From positions 1 through 59,989 of the forward strand of contig NZ_FYBQ01000013.1 in assembly GCF_900186125.1 (NCBI RefSeq): a DNA stretch of 59,989 nucleotides, read 5' to 3'. The notes under the pieces are model-generated. The model had not been told where the DNA came from and ran no database searches. It was given only the letters and a program-made list of their open reading frames with translations. Below are positions 43,156 through 52,846 of the stretch, in pieces (the first letter of the stretch is position 1; each line of letters opens with the position of its first letter). This DNA is from Listeria goaensis (lineage in GTDB: Bacteria; Bacillota; Bacilli; Lactobacillales; Listeriaceae). Made by a program: the position numbers and the translations under genes.

Positions 43156-45633
43156 TTATACTAAAAATTCCATTTCGATTAGCCTCACTTCATGTGGTTT
43201 TAAGGCTTGCTGGACGATGTAAGTGTCTGTGACTTTCGCTGTATATTGAATGACTTTTGGGCGAGTAGAAAGTTTCAATTCATCAATTTGTCGCTCGGTT
43301 AAGTCTTTTTGCGCGCCGTTTTGAAGCCAAATATCCATTGCAGAGCCGTATTCGCGAGAAAGAATATGTTCGGTCACGCGATATGAGCCAGCCTTTAAAT
43401 TTTGCAGTTCCAGATGAATAGCTGCCATTTTTTCTTCGGGGAAAGCTTGGTACGGGTCGTCAAACGCGATTTGTCCTTCTTGAAGGAAAATAGAATGGAA
43501 ATGCTGATAATGATAAGTTAAAATCTGGTAACCGGTTTGGCTTTTCGTGACAATATAACGTTCGCCTTGCGATAAAATTCTAGAACCGAGTTTCTTTAAA
43601 AAGGAGAAGGCGAAAAAACCGCTTTTTTTAATGCCATTTCTTGTAAATAAGCCGAGCCCGCCGTGAAATTCCTGTTTAGGGGCGCGAAATTCTTCGTGGA
43701 AATCGCTTAAAAGCCAGTAACCGAAACTGTCGATGTGGACGTTGTTTTCAAGAATGTTTTTAATAATAAAAGGCGCTTTATAGGCGGAATCATTCGTTAA
43801 GTCGGCGTGACTAGGCGTGCTGTTCCACTCGGTTAGATGCCATTCTTTTATAGAGAGGTCAGAAAAAAGCGTTTTAACCATTTGAATCATAGCGCTTAAA
43901 TAATGCAAATTGCCGCTCGAATAGGCAGGAAGCTGGGCGGACTGAGCATGATTAGTTGGCAGATTATCTGTGTAATAGCAGTGAAAGGAAACGAAATCAG
44001 GCGTTATTTTTTTGTTTTTTAGAAAATCGGCGAATTTTTTCACCGTGGGATTTTCAGGTTGGCTTGGGAAAGGAAAGATGCCCGGCGTCCCAATTTTGTA
44101 GTGCGGATTGATTTCGCGAATGGTTTGATAAGTTTCGGCGTAAAAGCAATTGAATGCCTCTATGGAATCCTGCCAGAAAATCGCAATATCAGGCTCATTC
44201 CAAATTTCAAAATACCAGCTAGCGACTTCTTTTTTGCCGTAGCGTTTTTCGATATGTAGGAAAAAATTTTTGACGAGAAAAAGCCATTTTTGCATGTCAT
44301 TTGGGTAGGAAAGATAGCTTTTCTTGTGAAAATGATGATGCTCACTAGAACGTAGCTTTTCCGGCATGAAACCAATTTCGATAAAAGGTTTTAACTGATT
44401 CTTCAGCAGGAAATCAATGAGCATGTCGACATACGCAAAATTTAGTAGGGGCTCGCCTGCCGAATTTTCATCATAAACGTGCATCGCGTCATCGAAAATC
44501 CCGTGAAAACGGATGTACTCAAAACCAATTTCCTGCTGCGTTTCTTTCAACTGCTCTTGAACGGGGGCTAAAAAAAGTTCTTTTGCTTTGCTCACGGTAA
44601 TGAGTTTTTGAAAACACCAATTGGCGGTTCGGCCGGGTTTGTTCATGGCAATTTGCGTAGCGGGAAGGGTTGTGTGGATAATGGAATCTTGTGGGTTGAT
44701 GGTCTGATTTAAAAAGGGTGCTAAATGCTGATAAATCTCGTTCATATCAATTTCAATGTACTGCTTTTCGATGCTGTTGTTAGTAAAGGAAAATGCGGGT
44801 GTGCTTGTGTCGTTTTTCCGGTGTTCAGTTGGTGAAGCAGAATAAATTTCTTTGAAGGCTTTTACAAAGGCGGTTTCGCTTGGGAAGCCCGTATCAATTG
44901 CAATATTTTTAACAGAGTGATTGGTTGTCATGAGTTCTTTTGTTGCGGCGTTTAACCGAATTGAAGTTAGGAGCTGTTTGAAGGATTGTCCGGTTTGCTG
45001 GCGAATAAACTTGGAGAGATGGTCTTTGGACAGAAACACATGGCGCGCGAGTTCTTCGAGTGTTAGGTTCGTTTGGAAATTTGTGTTCATATAATTTAAA
45101 ACGTCGGTTAGCCTAGCGATATGTTTTTCTTTTGGCTGGTTGGAAAGATTCTCAATTGGTGCAGAAAATTGATGGACAAGTGTGAAAAGGAGTTTATAGT
45201 ATAAGCTTGTCAAATTTAAATAGCTGTCACTGCCTTCTTTGCACACTTCTTGAATCATTTCGGCAAAAATTTGCCGAATCTGGTCAAATGAAGCTTGTTC
45301 TTCACTTGAAAATTGGGAAGATTGGCAGTGAAATGTAAGGTGGTCGATATTTGGTATGCTTTTTTTTGCTTCGGCGAGAGGGATTTGTAGGACGAGCAAC
45401 GTGTTGGATTCATGACCATGCAGTGCATGAATTTGGTTAGCATTAACGAGGAAAATGTCGTTTTCAGATAGCTGGTGCGATTTCAAATTGGTATAAAGCG
45501 AAATGCTCCCCTTTAAAACAAAAATAATCTCGATGCTGTCGTGCCAGTGGCTTGAAGTAGCAGTTAGACGGTGAATTAGGAGTCGAAAAGGAAGTTTGTC
45601 CTCGGTTTGAATCATCTCATATGCTTGTATCAA
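43156..45633 (-). CDS. AraC-family regulator fused to a GH39-type glycoside hydrolase
   Basis: One chain of about 825 residues joins three parts. Residues 1-150 form a cupin sensor (HWHDSIEIIFVLKGS). About 175-280 is the AraC double helix-turn-helix (LTLEELARHVFLSKDHLSKFIRQQ and the second half). From about 310 a (beta/alpha)8 GH39 domain shows FEIWNEPD (acid/base Glu near 480) and LTEWNS (nucleophile Glu near 602). There is no signal peptide, so the enzyme part is cytoplasmic. I prefer TTG 45633 after GAGGTGA; GTG 45642 is the longer option. It probably activates the divergent GPH-GH3-hydrolase operon, and the GH39 part may bind or cut the inducer. Confidence 0.88.
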   Translation of the reverse strand: MIQAYEMIQTEDKLPFRLLIHRLTATSSHWHDSIEIIFVLKGSISLYTNLKSHQLSENDIFLVNANQIHALHGHESNTLLVLQIPLAEAKKSIPNIDHLTFHCQSSQFSSEEQASFDQIRQIFAEMIQEVCKEGSDSYLNLTSLYYKLLFTLVHQFSAPIENLSNQPKEKHIARLTDVLNYMNTNFQTNLTLEELARHVFLSKDHLSKFIRQQTGQSFKQLLTSIRLNAATKELMTTNHSVKNIAIDTGFPSETAFVKAFKEIYSASPTEHRKNDTSTPAFSFTNNSIEKQYIEIDMNEIYQHLAPFLNQTINPQDSIIHTTLPATQIAMNKPGRTANWCFQKLITVSKAKELFLAPVQEQLKETQQEIGFEYIRFHGIFDDAMHVYDENSAGEPLLNFAYVDMLIDFLLKNQLKPFIEIGFMPEKLRSSEHHHFHKKSYLSYPNDMQKWLFLVKNFFLHIEKRYGKKEVASWYFEIWNEPDIAIFWQDSIEAFNCFYAETYQTIREINPHYKIGTPGIFPFPSQPENPTVKKFADFLKNKKITPDFVSFHCYYTDNLPTNHAQSAQLPAYSSGNLHYLSAMIQMVKTLFSDLSIKEWHLTEWNSTPSHADLTNDSAYKAPFIIKNILENNVHIDSFGYWLLSDFHEEFRAPKQEFHGGLGLFTRNGIKKSGFFAFSFLKKLGSRILSQGERYIVTKSQTGYQILTYHYQHFHSIFLQEGQIAFDDPYQAFPEEKMAAIHLELQNLKAGSYRVTEHILSREYGSAMDIWLQNGAQKDLTERQIDELKLSTRPKVIQYTAKVTDTYIVQQALKPHEVRLIEMEFLV

Positions 45634-45693
45634 GCGGCTCACCTCAATAAATTTAGTTAATTTCTTAATTATTATAGCATATTTCTTTTTTTG

Positions 45694-45707
45694 AGAAAGC
45701 GTTATCT
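45694..45707. promoter_or_regulatory. CcpA cre site between AraC-GH39 and GPH genes
   Basis: AGAAAGCGTTATCT fits the WGWNANCGNTNWCW cre pattern. It lies in the divergent spacer, so carbon catabolite repression of one or both sides is likely. Confidence 0.65.
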
Positions 45708-45802
45708 TTCTATGAAAAAGAAAATTCTGACTACTTTGATTTAAAACTGGATTATGGTCACTTTCGACTTCAATATGACTGTTCGTTCTGATTGGCGTTC
45801 TC

Positions 45803-45808
45803 TATAAT
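45803..45808 (+). promoter_or_regulatory. -10 element of the GPH operon
   Basis: TATAAT at 45803-45808 lies 31 nt before the ATG, with no matching -35. A weak -35 suits a promoter that needs an activator such as the AraC-type protein. Confidence 0.55.
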
Positions 45809-45838
45809 GAAAGCGTAACCAAGTGAGGAGGGAAGACA

Positions 45839-47236
45839 ATGGAATTAACTGAAGAGAAATTGCCGCAAAGTACGACGAGTGTGAAGCTCTCTGTTCGGGA
45901 AAAAGTAAGTTATGGCTTGGGCGACACGGCGAGTAATTTAGTTTTTAGCATGATTACGATGTACTTAATGTTCTATTATACAGATGTGGCGGGAATTAAT
46001 ATCGCCGCTGTTGGAACATTAATGCTTGTCGCAAGAGTTATTGATGCTTTTGACAGCCCAATTTTTGGTATACTAATTGATAAGACGAATACGAAATGGG
46101 GGAAATCTAGGCCGTGGTTTTTATGGCTTTGTGTGCCATTTGGGATTTTTGCCGTCTTGGCGTTTTCTGTACCCGACATGGGGGACTCTAGCAAGCTGAT
46201 ATACGCCTATGTGACGTACATCGTTCTTGGAATTTTATACGCGGGAATTAACCTTCCGCTCGGCTCGCTTTTGCCGAGTTTAACGACGGATCCGCAAGAG
46301 CGAACCGTTGCCAATACATGCCGCATGATGGGTGGACAGTTCGGTGCCCTCATCGTCGCTTTTGGTGGCTTATTTTTAGTGCAACTTTTGGGCGGGGGAA
46401 ATGCGCAACGAGGATTTACCTTAACGATGGTTCTGTTTGCAAGCGCTGCCATTTTGATGTTCCTCACTACATTCGCGAATACTAGAGAACGTGTCAACAT
46501 AAACAATGGTGCAGCGGTGCCGTTTAAGCAAAGTATTAAAGCACTCGTTCCGAATAAGCCGTGGTGGATTATTACGGCGCTTATGTTTATTACATGGACT
46601 TGTACATCGGCGAAAATGGCGAATACGGTTTATTTCTTAAAATATAATCTAGGAAATGAACAAATTGCGGGGATTGTGAATGGTTTAGGTACAATTGGGA
46701 TTTTAGCTGGCCTTTTCATGGTGCCGATGATTTCTCAGAAAATGAAAACGCGTGATATTGTGATTTTAGGAAGTGGCATTGCCATTTTCGGACAGCTCAT
46801 TCTATACATTTCGTCGCTATATAGTTCTATTCCAATTGTAATAATTGGGACGATTATCGGTTCCATTGGGAGCGGTTTGCCGGCGGGAATTATGGGCGTT
46901 ATGTTGTCTGACACAATTGATTACGGGGAAGTGAAGTTTGGCGTTCGGGCCCAAGGACTCCTTTCAAGCGCGGTTGCTTTTGGCGTGAAATTTGGAATGG
47001 GTATCGGGGCAGCAATTAGTAGTTTGATACTTGGTATGGCGGGCTATACGGCCAATCAGGCGCAGGCAGGTGGGGCACTCCGGGCGATTGAAATGAATTT
47101 CGTTTGGCTGCCGGCAATTGGGTTCATTCTCATCATTTTAATCGTATTCTTCTATAAATTGGATGATGAACGAGATGCGATTCGAATGCAAATTGAGGAA
47201 AATCGACAACAGGAAGGATTGAAGGATATTGAATAG
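45839..47236 (+). CDS. GPH-family sugar:cation symporter
   Basis: This is a 465-residue membrane protein of the glycoside-pentoside-hexuronide family (MelB/XynB/YicJ type). It has 12 predicted helices, with the family start EKVSYGLGDTASNLVFS (about 21-37), the cation-site region of helix II, and IDKTNTKWGKSRPW in the first loop. It should import a small glycoside with Na+ or H+. It is the first gene of a run with GH3 and a hydrolase, starting after GTGAGGAGGG. Confidence 0.92.
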   Translation: MELTEEKLPQSTTSVKLSVREKVSYGLGDTASNLVFSMITMYLMFYYTDVAGINIAAVGTLMLVARVIDAFDSPIFGILIDKTNTKWGKSRPWFLWLCVPFGIFAVLAFSVPDMGDSSKLIYAYVTYIVLGILYAGINLPLGSLLPSLTTDPQERTVANTCRMMGGQFGALIVAFGGLFLVQLLGGGNAQRGFTLTMVLFASAAILMFLTTFANTRERVNINNGAAVPFKQSIKALVPNKPWWIITALMFITWTCTSAKMANTVYFLKYNLGNEQIAGIVNGLGTIGILAGLFMVPMISQKMKTRDIVILGSGIAIFGQLILYISSLYSSIPIVIIGTIIGSIGSGLPAGIMGVMLSDTIDYGEVKFGVRAQGLLSSAVAFGVKFGMGIGAAISSLILGMAGYTANQAQAGGALRAIEMNFVWLPAIGFILIILIVFFYKLDDERDAIRMQIEENRQQEGLKDIE

Positions 47237-48920
47237 AGAAGTGGATTTAAGGAAGGCACCGTATTCGTTAACAGAGGAGGCCATCAATTGGGTGGAGGAA
47301 ACGCTCGCGAATATGGACGAGGATACGAAAATTAAGCATTTATTTGCGCCCATTGCGATGAGTACGGATCAGGCGGAACTTACGGCGTGGGTGCAGGAAT
47401 TTAAACCGGCTGGAATTATGTATCGCCCTTCGGCTGCGGCAGATATTCAGGCGGCGCATCGCATTTTGCAAGAGAATAGCGACATTCCACTTTTAATAGG
47501 TGCCAACGTGGAAGCAGGTGGAAATGGCTTGGCGTTTGAAGGTACATATGTTGGAAAACAGCTCCAAATTGCGGCTACAGATAATGTGGATTATGCTTAT
47601 CAGCTTGGGAAAATATCAGGCGTGGAAGCTCGAGCGCTTGGATGCAATTGGGCGTTTGCGCCAATATTAGATGTTGACTATAATTTTAGAAATCCAATTA
47701 CAAATGTACGGACGTTTGGTTCTGACCCGGAGCGCGTCGCAAAAATGGCGAAAGCCTACCAAGCAGGATTTGAGTCGGAGGGTGGTGCGGTTTCAATTAA
47801 ACATTTCCCAGGTGATGGCGTGGACGAGCGCGACCAGCACTTGCACTTAACGCACAACTCGCTTTCTATCGAAGAATGGTGGAAGAGCTACGGCAAAATT
47901 TATCGCACGCTTATTGAGTCGGGCGCGCACACGGTGATGGCGGGGCATATTTCATTCCCGGAATACAGCCGCTCGAAAGGGCTCGCGGACGAAGAAATCA
48001 TGCCGGCTACGCTGTCAAAAGAGTTGCTTTCGGACCTGCTGCGAGATGAACTTGGTTTTAACGGCATGATTGTTACGGACGCAAGCGTTATGGGCGGGTT
48101 TACGATGATGCACGAGCGCGCTTTCTCGGTGCCTTACTCGATTGCCTGCGGTGCGGATTTGTTCCTGTTCAATCGCGATTACGCCGAGGATATTGCTTAC
48201 ATGAAGGCTGGGATTAAAGCGGGTATTCTGACGATGGAACGCGTCCATGATGCCGTAAAACGCACGCTAGGTGTAAAGGCGTCAATTGGGTTGCACAAAC
48301 AAAAAGCTGAAGGTCGTTTAGTTCCGAGCGCTGCGGCACTAGCCACAATTGGTACGGCAGAACACGAGGAAATAGCGCGCGAAATAGCTGACCAAGCTAT
48401 CACACTCGTGAAAAATAAGGAAGCCATTTTGCCGATTAATCCGCAGAAGCGAAAACGAGTTTACTTGCAGGCGCTTGGCGTAACAGAGGAAACTGAAATT
48501 TACCGATATTTTATCCAAAAGTTAGAAGAAGTTGGTTTTATTGTTGATGTGAAGCCAATTGAGGGCTGGGGCTTTAAAGATATGAGCATTTCGGTTGAAC
48601 AGGTGAAGGCGGACTACGATTTAGCGATTTTTTATGCGAACGAGGCGACGATGAGTAATCGCACGCAAGTTAGGTTGAACTGGGGCATGCTTGGATTTAA
48701 TATTCCGTGGTTCTTGAAGGAGCTGCCAACGATTGTTATTTCAACGTCGAATCCGTACCACCTAATTGATGTCCCGCAAGTGAAAACGCTGATTAACGGC
48801 TACTCAGACAGTAAATATGTTATTGATGCAATTATTCAGAAGCTCATTGGCGAAAGCGAATTTGTTGGCATTAACCCTGTAGATCCGTTTTGCGGTGACC
48901 GTTGGGATTTAAAACTATAA
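47229..48920 (+). CDS. GH3 family beta-N-acetylhexosaminidase-like enzyme
   Basis: This is a 563-residue GH3 glycosidase. The barrel domain has KHFPGDGVDERDQH, close to the KHFPGHG-T-DSH loop of NagZ-type beta-N-acetylglucosaminidases that supplies the His/Asp dyad, and the nucleophile is D284 (VTDASVMGGF). The second alpha/beta domain starts near 385. There is no signal peptide, so it acts in the cytoplasm on imported sugars. TTG start with AGGAAGGA overlaps the GPH gene by 8 nt. The substrate class (N-acetyl sugar) is inferred from the motif. Confidence 0.88.
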   Translation: MNREVDLRKAPYSLTEEAINWVEETLANMDEDTKIKHLFAPIAMSTDQAELTAWVQEFKPAGIMYRPSAAADIQAAHRILQENSDIPLLIGANVEAGGNGLAFEGTYVGKQLQIAATDNVDYAYQLGKISGVEARALGCNWAFAPILDVDYNFRNPITNVRTFGSDPERVAKMAKAYQAGFESEGGAVSIKHFPGDGVDERDQHLHLTHNSLSIEEWWKSYGKIYRTLIESGAHTVMAGHISFPEYSRSKGLADEEIMPATLSKELLSDLLRDELGFNGMIVTDASVMGGFTMMHERAFSVPYSIACGADLFLFNRDYAEDIAYMKAGIKAGILTMERVHDAVKRTLGVKASIGLHKQKAEGRLVPSAAALATIGTAEHEEIAREIADQAITLVKNKEAILPINPQKRKRVYLQALGVTEETEIYRYFIQKLEEVGFIVDVKPIEGWGFKDMSISVEQVKADYDLAIFYANEATMSNRTQVRLNWGMLGFNIPWFLKELPTIVISTSNPYHLIDVPQVKTLINGYSDSKYVIDAIIQKLIGESEFVGINPVDPFCGDRWDLKL

Positions 48921-48934
48921 GAGGTGAGAAAGTG

Positions 48935-50053
48935 ATGTCAGACTACAGAAAAGATTTACAGTTTCTAGGTAAATATACAGATTTGGAAAAAGAAGATGGA
49001 ATTGAAGTTTATTTTAAGAAAACAAGAAATCAAAATCCCGGAGAACTAAATCCGTATCTTGCAGCGGATATGCGTAAGGCACAAGAAGGCGGGACGAATC
49101 AGGCGGTGGGCGAAATGCCGCAAGATGTGGACTTGTCAAACGTTGAGGCAGCATCGATGGCGGCGCTTGCGATGCGCCAAATGATGGGGAGCGCCAATGT
49201 GGACTTGTCAAACAATATCGAGGTCGCTGAGCATACGATTAAAACTGCAGAAGGAAGTTTCCCTGTCCGTGTATACCGTCACATGAATCAGAAAGACAAA
49301 GCGCCCGCAATTATTTTCTATCACGGCGGCGGCTTTATTGGTGGAAAAATGGACGTTGTAGAAAACTTCTGCAAAGGGCTATCGGAAAAGCTTCCAGCCG
49401 TCGTCATTAACGTGGGCTATCATTTGGCACCGGAACATCCCGCCCCTGCCGCGACAAATGATGCGTATCAGGCGGTGCTTTGGGTCGTACAAAATGCCGA
49501 CATGTTACACGCAGATGCTTCGAAAATTGTCGTTTCAGGAGATAGTGCAGGTGGCACACTTGCCGCAGCCGCCTCCTTCATCGACCGTGAAAAGGGCACT
49601 AACTACATCGGCATGCAGGCGCTACTCTACCCATCGCTCACACTTTTAGATGAGGAAAATCAAAAATATGCATGGCCAATCGAACGCTTTCACTTTGAAA
49701 AAAATTTAGAAAAACAAATGGGCGACGCGTTTAATTCAATGGGAGGCGCCAATGTTATTTTGCGGACGGCTTACGTGAGAGACCAAGATCCAGCGAGCCC
49801 AATTTATTCGCCGCTCTCGGCAAAAGACAAATCAGTCTATCCGCCAACACTCCTTGTAAGCGCCGAATTTGACTATTTAAGACCATTTGCAAATGTGTTT
49901 GCCAAAGAACTAGAAGAAGCCGGCGTGAAGACGAAATCAATTTGCTACGTGGGAATGATGCACGCCTTTATTGATAAGTATGGTATTTTCCCGCAAGCAG
50001 AAGATTGTGCAGAAGAAGTCATAAAAATGATGCAAGAAGTTTTCCAAGACTGA
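48935..50053 (+). CDS. Alpha/beta hydrolase of the hormone-sensitive lipase type
   Basis: This is a 372-residue esterase-like enzyme with the oxyanion motif FYHGGGF, nucleophile Ser 204 in VSGDSAGG, acid D in EFDYLRPF and His in MHAFIDKYG, a full catalytic set. The ATG at 48935 follows AGAGGTGAG; the frame runs in from 48902. It is 14 nt after the GH3 gene. Removal of acyl groups from the sugar imported by the GPH carrier is a fair guess from the operon, not shown. Confidence 0.85.
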   Translation: MSDYRKDLQFLGKYTDLEKEDGIEVYFKKTRNQNPGELNPYLAADMRKAQEGGTNQAVGEMPQDVDLSNVEAASMAALAMRQMMGSANVDLSNNIEVAEHTIKTAEGSFPVRVYRHMNQKDKAPAIIFYHGGGFIGGKMDVVENFCKGLSEKLPAVVINVGYHLAPEHPAPAATNDAYQAVLWVVQNADMLHADASKIVVSGDSAGGTLAAAASFIDREKGTNYIGMQALLYPSLTLLDEENQKYAWPIERFHFEKNLEKQMGDAFNSMGGANVILRTAYVRDQDPASPIYSPLSAKDKSVYPPTLLVSAEFDYLRPFANVFAKELEEAGVKTKSICYVGMMHAFIDKYGIFPQAEDCAEEVIKMMQEVFQD

Positions 50054-50113
50054 CCTTTCCAGAATTTCTTCCCCTATGTTATATTTAATGGTGAGAGAAA
50101 TGGGGGAAGAAAT

Positions 50114-50713
50114 TTGACAAAGCATTATTTTTCTAATAACGATGATTTAAAACATGCGCGGAAATATTTGAATTTTGTTCTTCGGGGAAATGAATTTAAA
50201 TTTATAAGTGATGCAGGTGTTTTTTCAAAAAATGCGGTAGACTTTGGTTCGCGTGTTTTAATAGAGGCGTTCCAGTTAAACAAGACAACAGGACGCATTT
50301 TAGATGTCGGTTGCGGTTACGGGCCAATTGGCCTCGCTATCGCGAAAAGCTTTCCAGAAGCTACGATTGATATGGTGGATGTCAATTTACGCGCGCTAGA
50401 ACTTGCGAAGGAAAACGCGGCTTTAAACCACATTCAAAATGTGCAAATTTTTGAAAGCTCCGTGTATGAAAATGTTTCTAAAACAGACTATCAGGCGATT
50501 TTAAGCAACCCGCCGATTCGTGCCGGAAAAAAAGTGGTCCATGCGATTTTGGAAGAAGCTCATGGCTATTTAGCGGACTTCGGGGAGCTATGGATTGTAA
50601 TTCAGAAAAAACAAGGCGGCCCTTCGGCGGCAAAGAAAATGGAAGAAGTTTTCGGAAACGTCGAAACGGTTGTGAAAGAGAAAGGTTATTTCATTTTTAA
50701 AAGCACAAAATAA
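50114..50713 (+). CDS. RsmC/YbxB-like SAM-dependent methyltransferase
   Basis: This is a 199-residue class I methyltransferase. Motif I is LDVGCGYGPIGLAIA and the substrate motif is NPPIRAG (NPPF-type, as in RsmC, which modifies guanine in 16S rRNA). B. subtilis has the same gene, ybxB, between rplL and rpoB. Here it is separated from both by accessory genes. The start is TTG at 50114 after GGGGGAAG. A terminator follows. Confidence 0.87.
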   Translation: MTKHYFSNNDDLKHARKYLNFVLRGNEFKFISDAGVFSKNAVDFGSRVLIEAFQLNKTTGRILDVGCGYGPIGLAIAKSFPEATIDMVDVNLRALELAKENAALNHIQNVQIFESSVYENVSKTDYQAILSNPPIRAGKKVVHAILEEAHGYLADFGELWIVIQKKQGGPSAAKKMEEVFGNVETVVKEKGYFIFKSTK

Positions 50714-50745
50714 AGCGTAGTGCCTGTTTATAGCGTTTCTTGGTG

Positions 50746-50784
50746 AAGGATTCTTGTCTGTATGATGGCGAGAATCCTTTTTTA
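50746..50784 (+). terminator. Terminator after the methyltransferase gene
   Basis: AAGGATTCT (50746-50754) pairs with AGAATCCTT (50771-50779), with TTTTTAT after it. Confidence 0.85.
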
Positions 50785-50847
50785 TCCGTGTAGACTTGAG
50801 TAGCTAAATTATATATTTCGTCCTTTTTTATCTATGTTTTGTATCTT

Positions 50848-50874
50848 TTGAGAAATTTTTTCTTTCGCTAAAAT
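50848..50874 (+). promoter_or_regulatory. Possible promoter of the ABC-transporter operon
   Basis: TTGAGA (50848-50853) and TAAAAT (50869-50874) have only a 15-bp spacer, so this is a weak call. It lies 45 nt before the LplB-type gene. Confidence 0.35.
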
Positions 50875-50918
50875 AAAAGTACACGAGAAACTGTTTTTCA
50901 GAAGAAAGGGAGAGAGTC

Positions 50919-51848
50919 ATGAAGAAATTGGGACGCGAATTTATGAAAAATAAAGCTTTTCTGGCAATGTGCTTGCCGGGATTTGCTTGGCTAATTGTGT
51001 TCTTTTATATTCCAGTTTTCGGAAACGTTGTCGCGTTTAAAGACTTCCAGTATGCAGCTGGCGGCTTTATTGACAGCTTGAAAGCAAGCCCTTGGGTCGG
51101 CTTTGATAACTTTAAATTTCTATTTAGTTCGGACAATGCTTATTTGATTACACGAAATACCGTGCTATACAATTTAGCGTTTATTGTGCTAGGACTTATT
51201 GTGGCAGTAATGATTGCGATTATAATGAGCGAATTGCGTTCGAAAAAACTTGTTAAAGTCTATCAAACGTCGATGCTATTGCCTTACTTTTTATCATGGG
51301 TTGTTATTAGCTATTTTGTTTACGCTTTCTTGAGCCCAGACAAAGGGCTTTTAAACAGCATCATCGTTGCAAACGGCGGCGAAGCGATTAGCTGGTATAC
51401 AGAACCAAAATACTGGCCGTACATTTTGGTGTTCATGGGAATATGGAAAGGCGTCGGTTACAACAGTATTATTTATTTTGCAACGATTATGGGAATCGAC
51501 CCGACTTATTATGAAGCAGCACAAATGGACGGTGCAAGCAAGTGGCAGCAAGTAAAAAACGTTACGTTACCACAGCTTGTCCCACTCATTACCATCTTAT
51601 CCATTTTAGCAGTCGGGAATATCTTCCGAGCAGACTTCGGTTTATTCTACCAAGTTCCGCGAAATTCAGGCGCACTTTATGAAGTAACTTCCGTACTTGA
51701 TACATATATTTATAACGGTTTAACAAGTACCGGAGATATTGGAATGGCCGCCGCGGCAGGGCTTTACCAATCATTAGTTGGATTTATTCTCGTAGTTGGA
51801 ACAAATCTGATTGTCCGCAAATATGATCCGGAATCCGCACTTTTCTAG
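50919..51848 (+). CDS. LplB-type sugar ABC transporter permease
   Basis: This is one of two inner-membrane permeases of a CUT1-type importer. The 309 residues hold six helices, and the EAA loop is YYEAAQMDGASKWQQVKNVTLP, the site that meets the ATPase. It starts after AAAGGGAGAG. The second permease follows 13 nt later. Such LplB/YtcP pairs often import complex or amino-sugar oligosaccharides and use a shared ATPase; no ATPase gene is nearby. Confidence 0.92.
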   Translation: MKKLGREFMKNKAFLAMCLPGFAWLIVFFYIPVFGNVVAFKDFQYAAGGFIDSLKASPWVGFDNFKFLFSSDNAYLITRNTVLYNLAFIVLGLIVAVMIAIIMSELRSKKLVKVYQTSMLLPYFLSWVVISYFVYAFLSPDKGLLNSIIVANGGEAISWYTEPKYWPYILVFMGIWKGVGYNSIIYFATIMGIDPTYYEAAQMDGASKWQQVKNVTLPQLVPLITILSILAVGNIFRADFGLFYQVPRNSGALYEVTSVLDTYIYNGLTSTGDIGMAAAAGLYQSLVGFILVVGTNLIVRKYDPESALF

Positions 51849-51861
51849 GAGGGAGTAAACA

Positions 51862-52785
51862 ATGGCAGAGAAAAAAATCAAAATTACAGAAGTAAGGCAC
51901 CGCACTTTTGGGAAAAAAACGAATTTACTCTTCTCCATTTTAATAGGTTTATTCGCCTTTACGTGTGTGTTTCCGCTCGTTTTTGTTATCATTATTTCTT
52001 TGACGGGCGAGAATGCCCTTGTAACAGAAGGGTATCAACTTATTCCTTCTGAGTGGAGTTTCGATGGTTATCGCTATCTCTATGAAATGAAAGACCAAAT
52101 TTTGCAATCGCTATTCGTAACCGTCTTTGTAACGGTTTTCGGAACAATCATCAATGTAAGTTTCACATCTACATATGCGTACGCGATTTCAAGACCGAAT
52201 TTTAAATGGCGCCGTTTCTTAACCATTTTTGCGCTAATTACGATGTTATTTAGCCCAGGAATGGTACCAAACTATATCATCATGACAAACTTACTCCAAC
52301 TTAAAGACACAGTTTGGGCACTAATTTTACCAATGGCATTAAGTCCATTTAATATTATTGTCATGCGAACGTTCTTTAATCGTTCTGTATCAAATTCAAT
52401 TATTGAATCCGCACGAATTGACGGGGCAAGTGAAATTCGTATCTTCGTTAAAATCGTATTACCACTTGCCGTTCCCGGAATTGCGACAATTAGTTTATTT
52501 GCCGCATTAGGTTATTGGAATGACTGGTTTAACGCCTTGCTTTATATTCAAAGCGACAATCTAGTCCCATTACAATATCTACTTATGAAGATTCAATCAA
52601 ATATCGATTATATGGCTCAAAATGCCGGAATGAGCGGCAACATGGCAGGTGGCCTTGCGACAATTCCACGTGAAGCAACTCGAATGGCGATGGTCGTTAT
52701 TTCCACACTACCAATTGCCCTAAGCTATCCATTCTTCCAAAAATATTTCGTCAGAGGAATGACAATCGGTGGCGTAAAAGAATAA
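51862..52785 (+). CDS. LplC/YtcP-type sugar ABC transporter permease
   Basis: This is the partner permease, 307 residues with six helices. The EAA loop reads IESARIDGASEIRIFVKIVLP, and an external loop with DNLVPLQYLLMKIQSN is typical of the LplC/YtcP branch. The ATG follows TAGGAGGGAG. It should form the channel with the LplB-type subunit and receive substrate from the lipoprotein encoded at 58403. Confidence 0.92.
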   Translation: MAEKKIKITEVRHRTFGKKTNLLFSILIGLFAFTCVFPLVFVIIISLTGENALVTEGYQLIPSEWSFDGYRYLYEMKDQILQSLFVTVFVTVFGTIINVSFTSTYAYAISRPNFKWRRFLTIFALITMLFSPGMVPNYIIMTNLLQLKDTVWALILPMALSPFNIIVMRTFFNRSVSNSIIESARIDGASEIRIFVKIVLPLAVPGIATISLFAALGYWNDWFNALLYIQSDNLVPLQYLLMKIQSNIDYMAQNAGMSGNMAGGLATIPREATRMAMVVISTLPIALSYPFFQKYFVRGMTIGGVKE

Positions 52786-52793
52786 GGCCTTTC

Positions 52794-52820
52794 AGGGAGC
52801 AGTTTATTCTGCTTCCTTTC
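52794..52820 (+). terminator. Weak intercistronic hairpin after the permease pair
   Basis: GGAGCAG and CTGCTTCC pair with a bulge around a TTTATT loop, followed by TTTCTGG. It may lower read-through into the DUF624 and two-component genes or protect the upstream mRNA. Confidence 0.35.
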
Positions 52821-52846
52821 TGGCGTTTTTAAAAGGAGAGAGAAGC

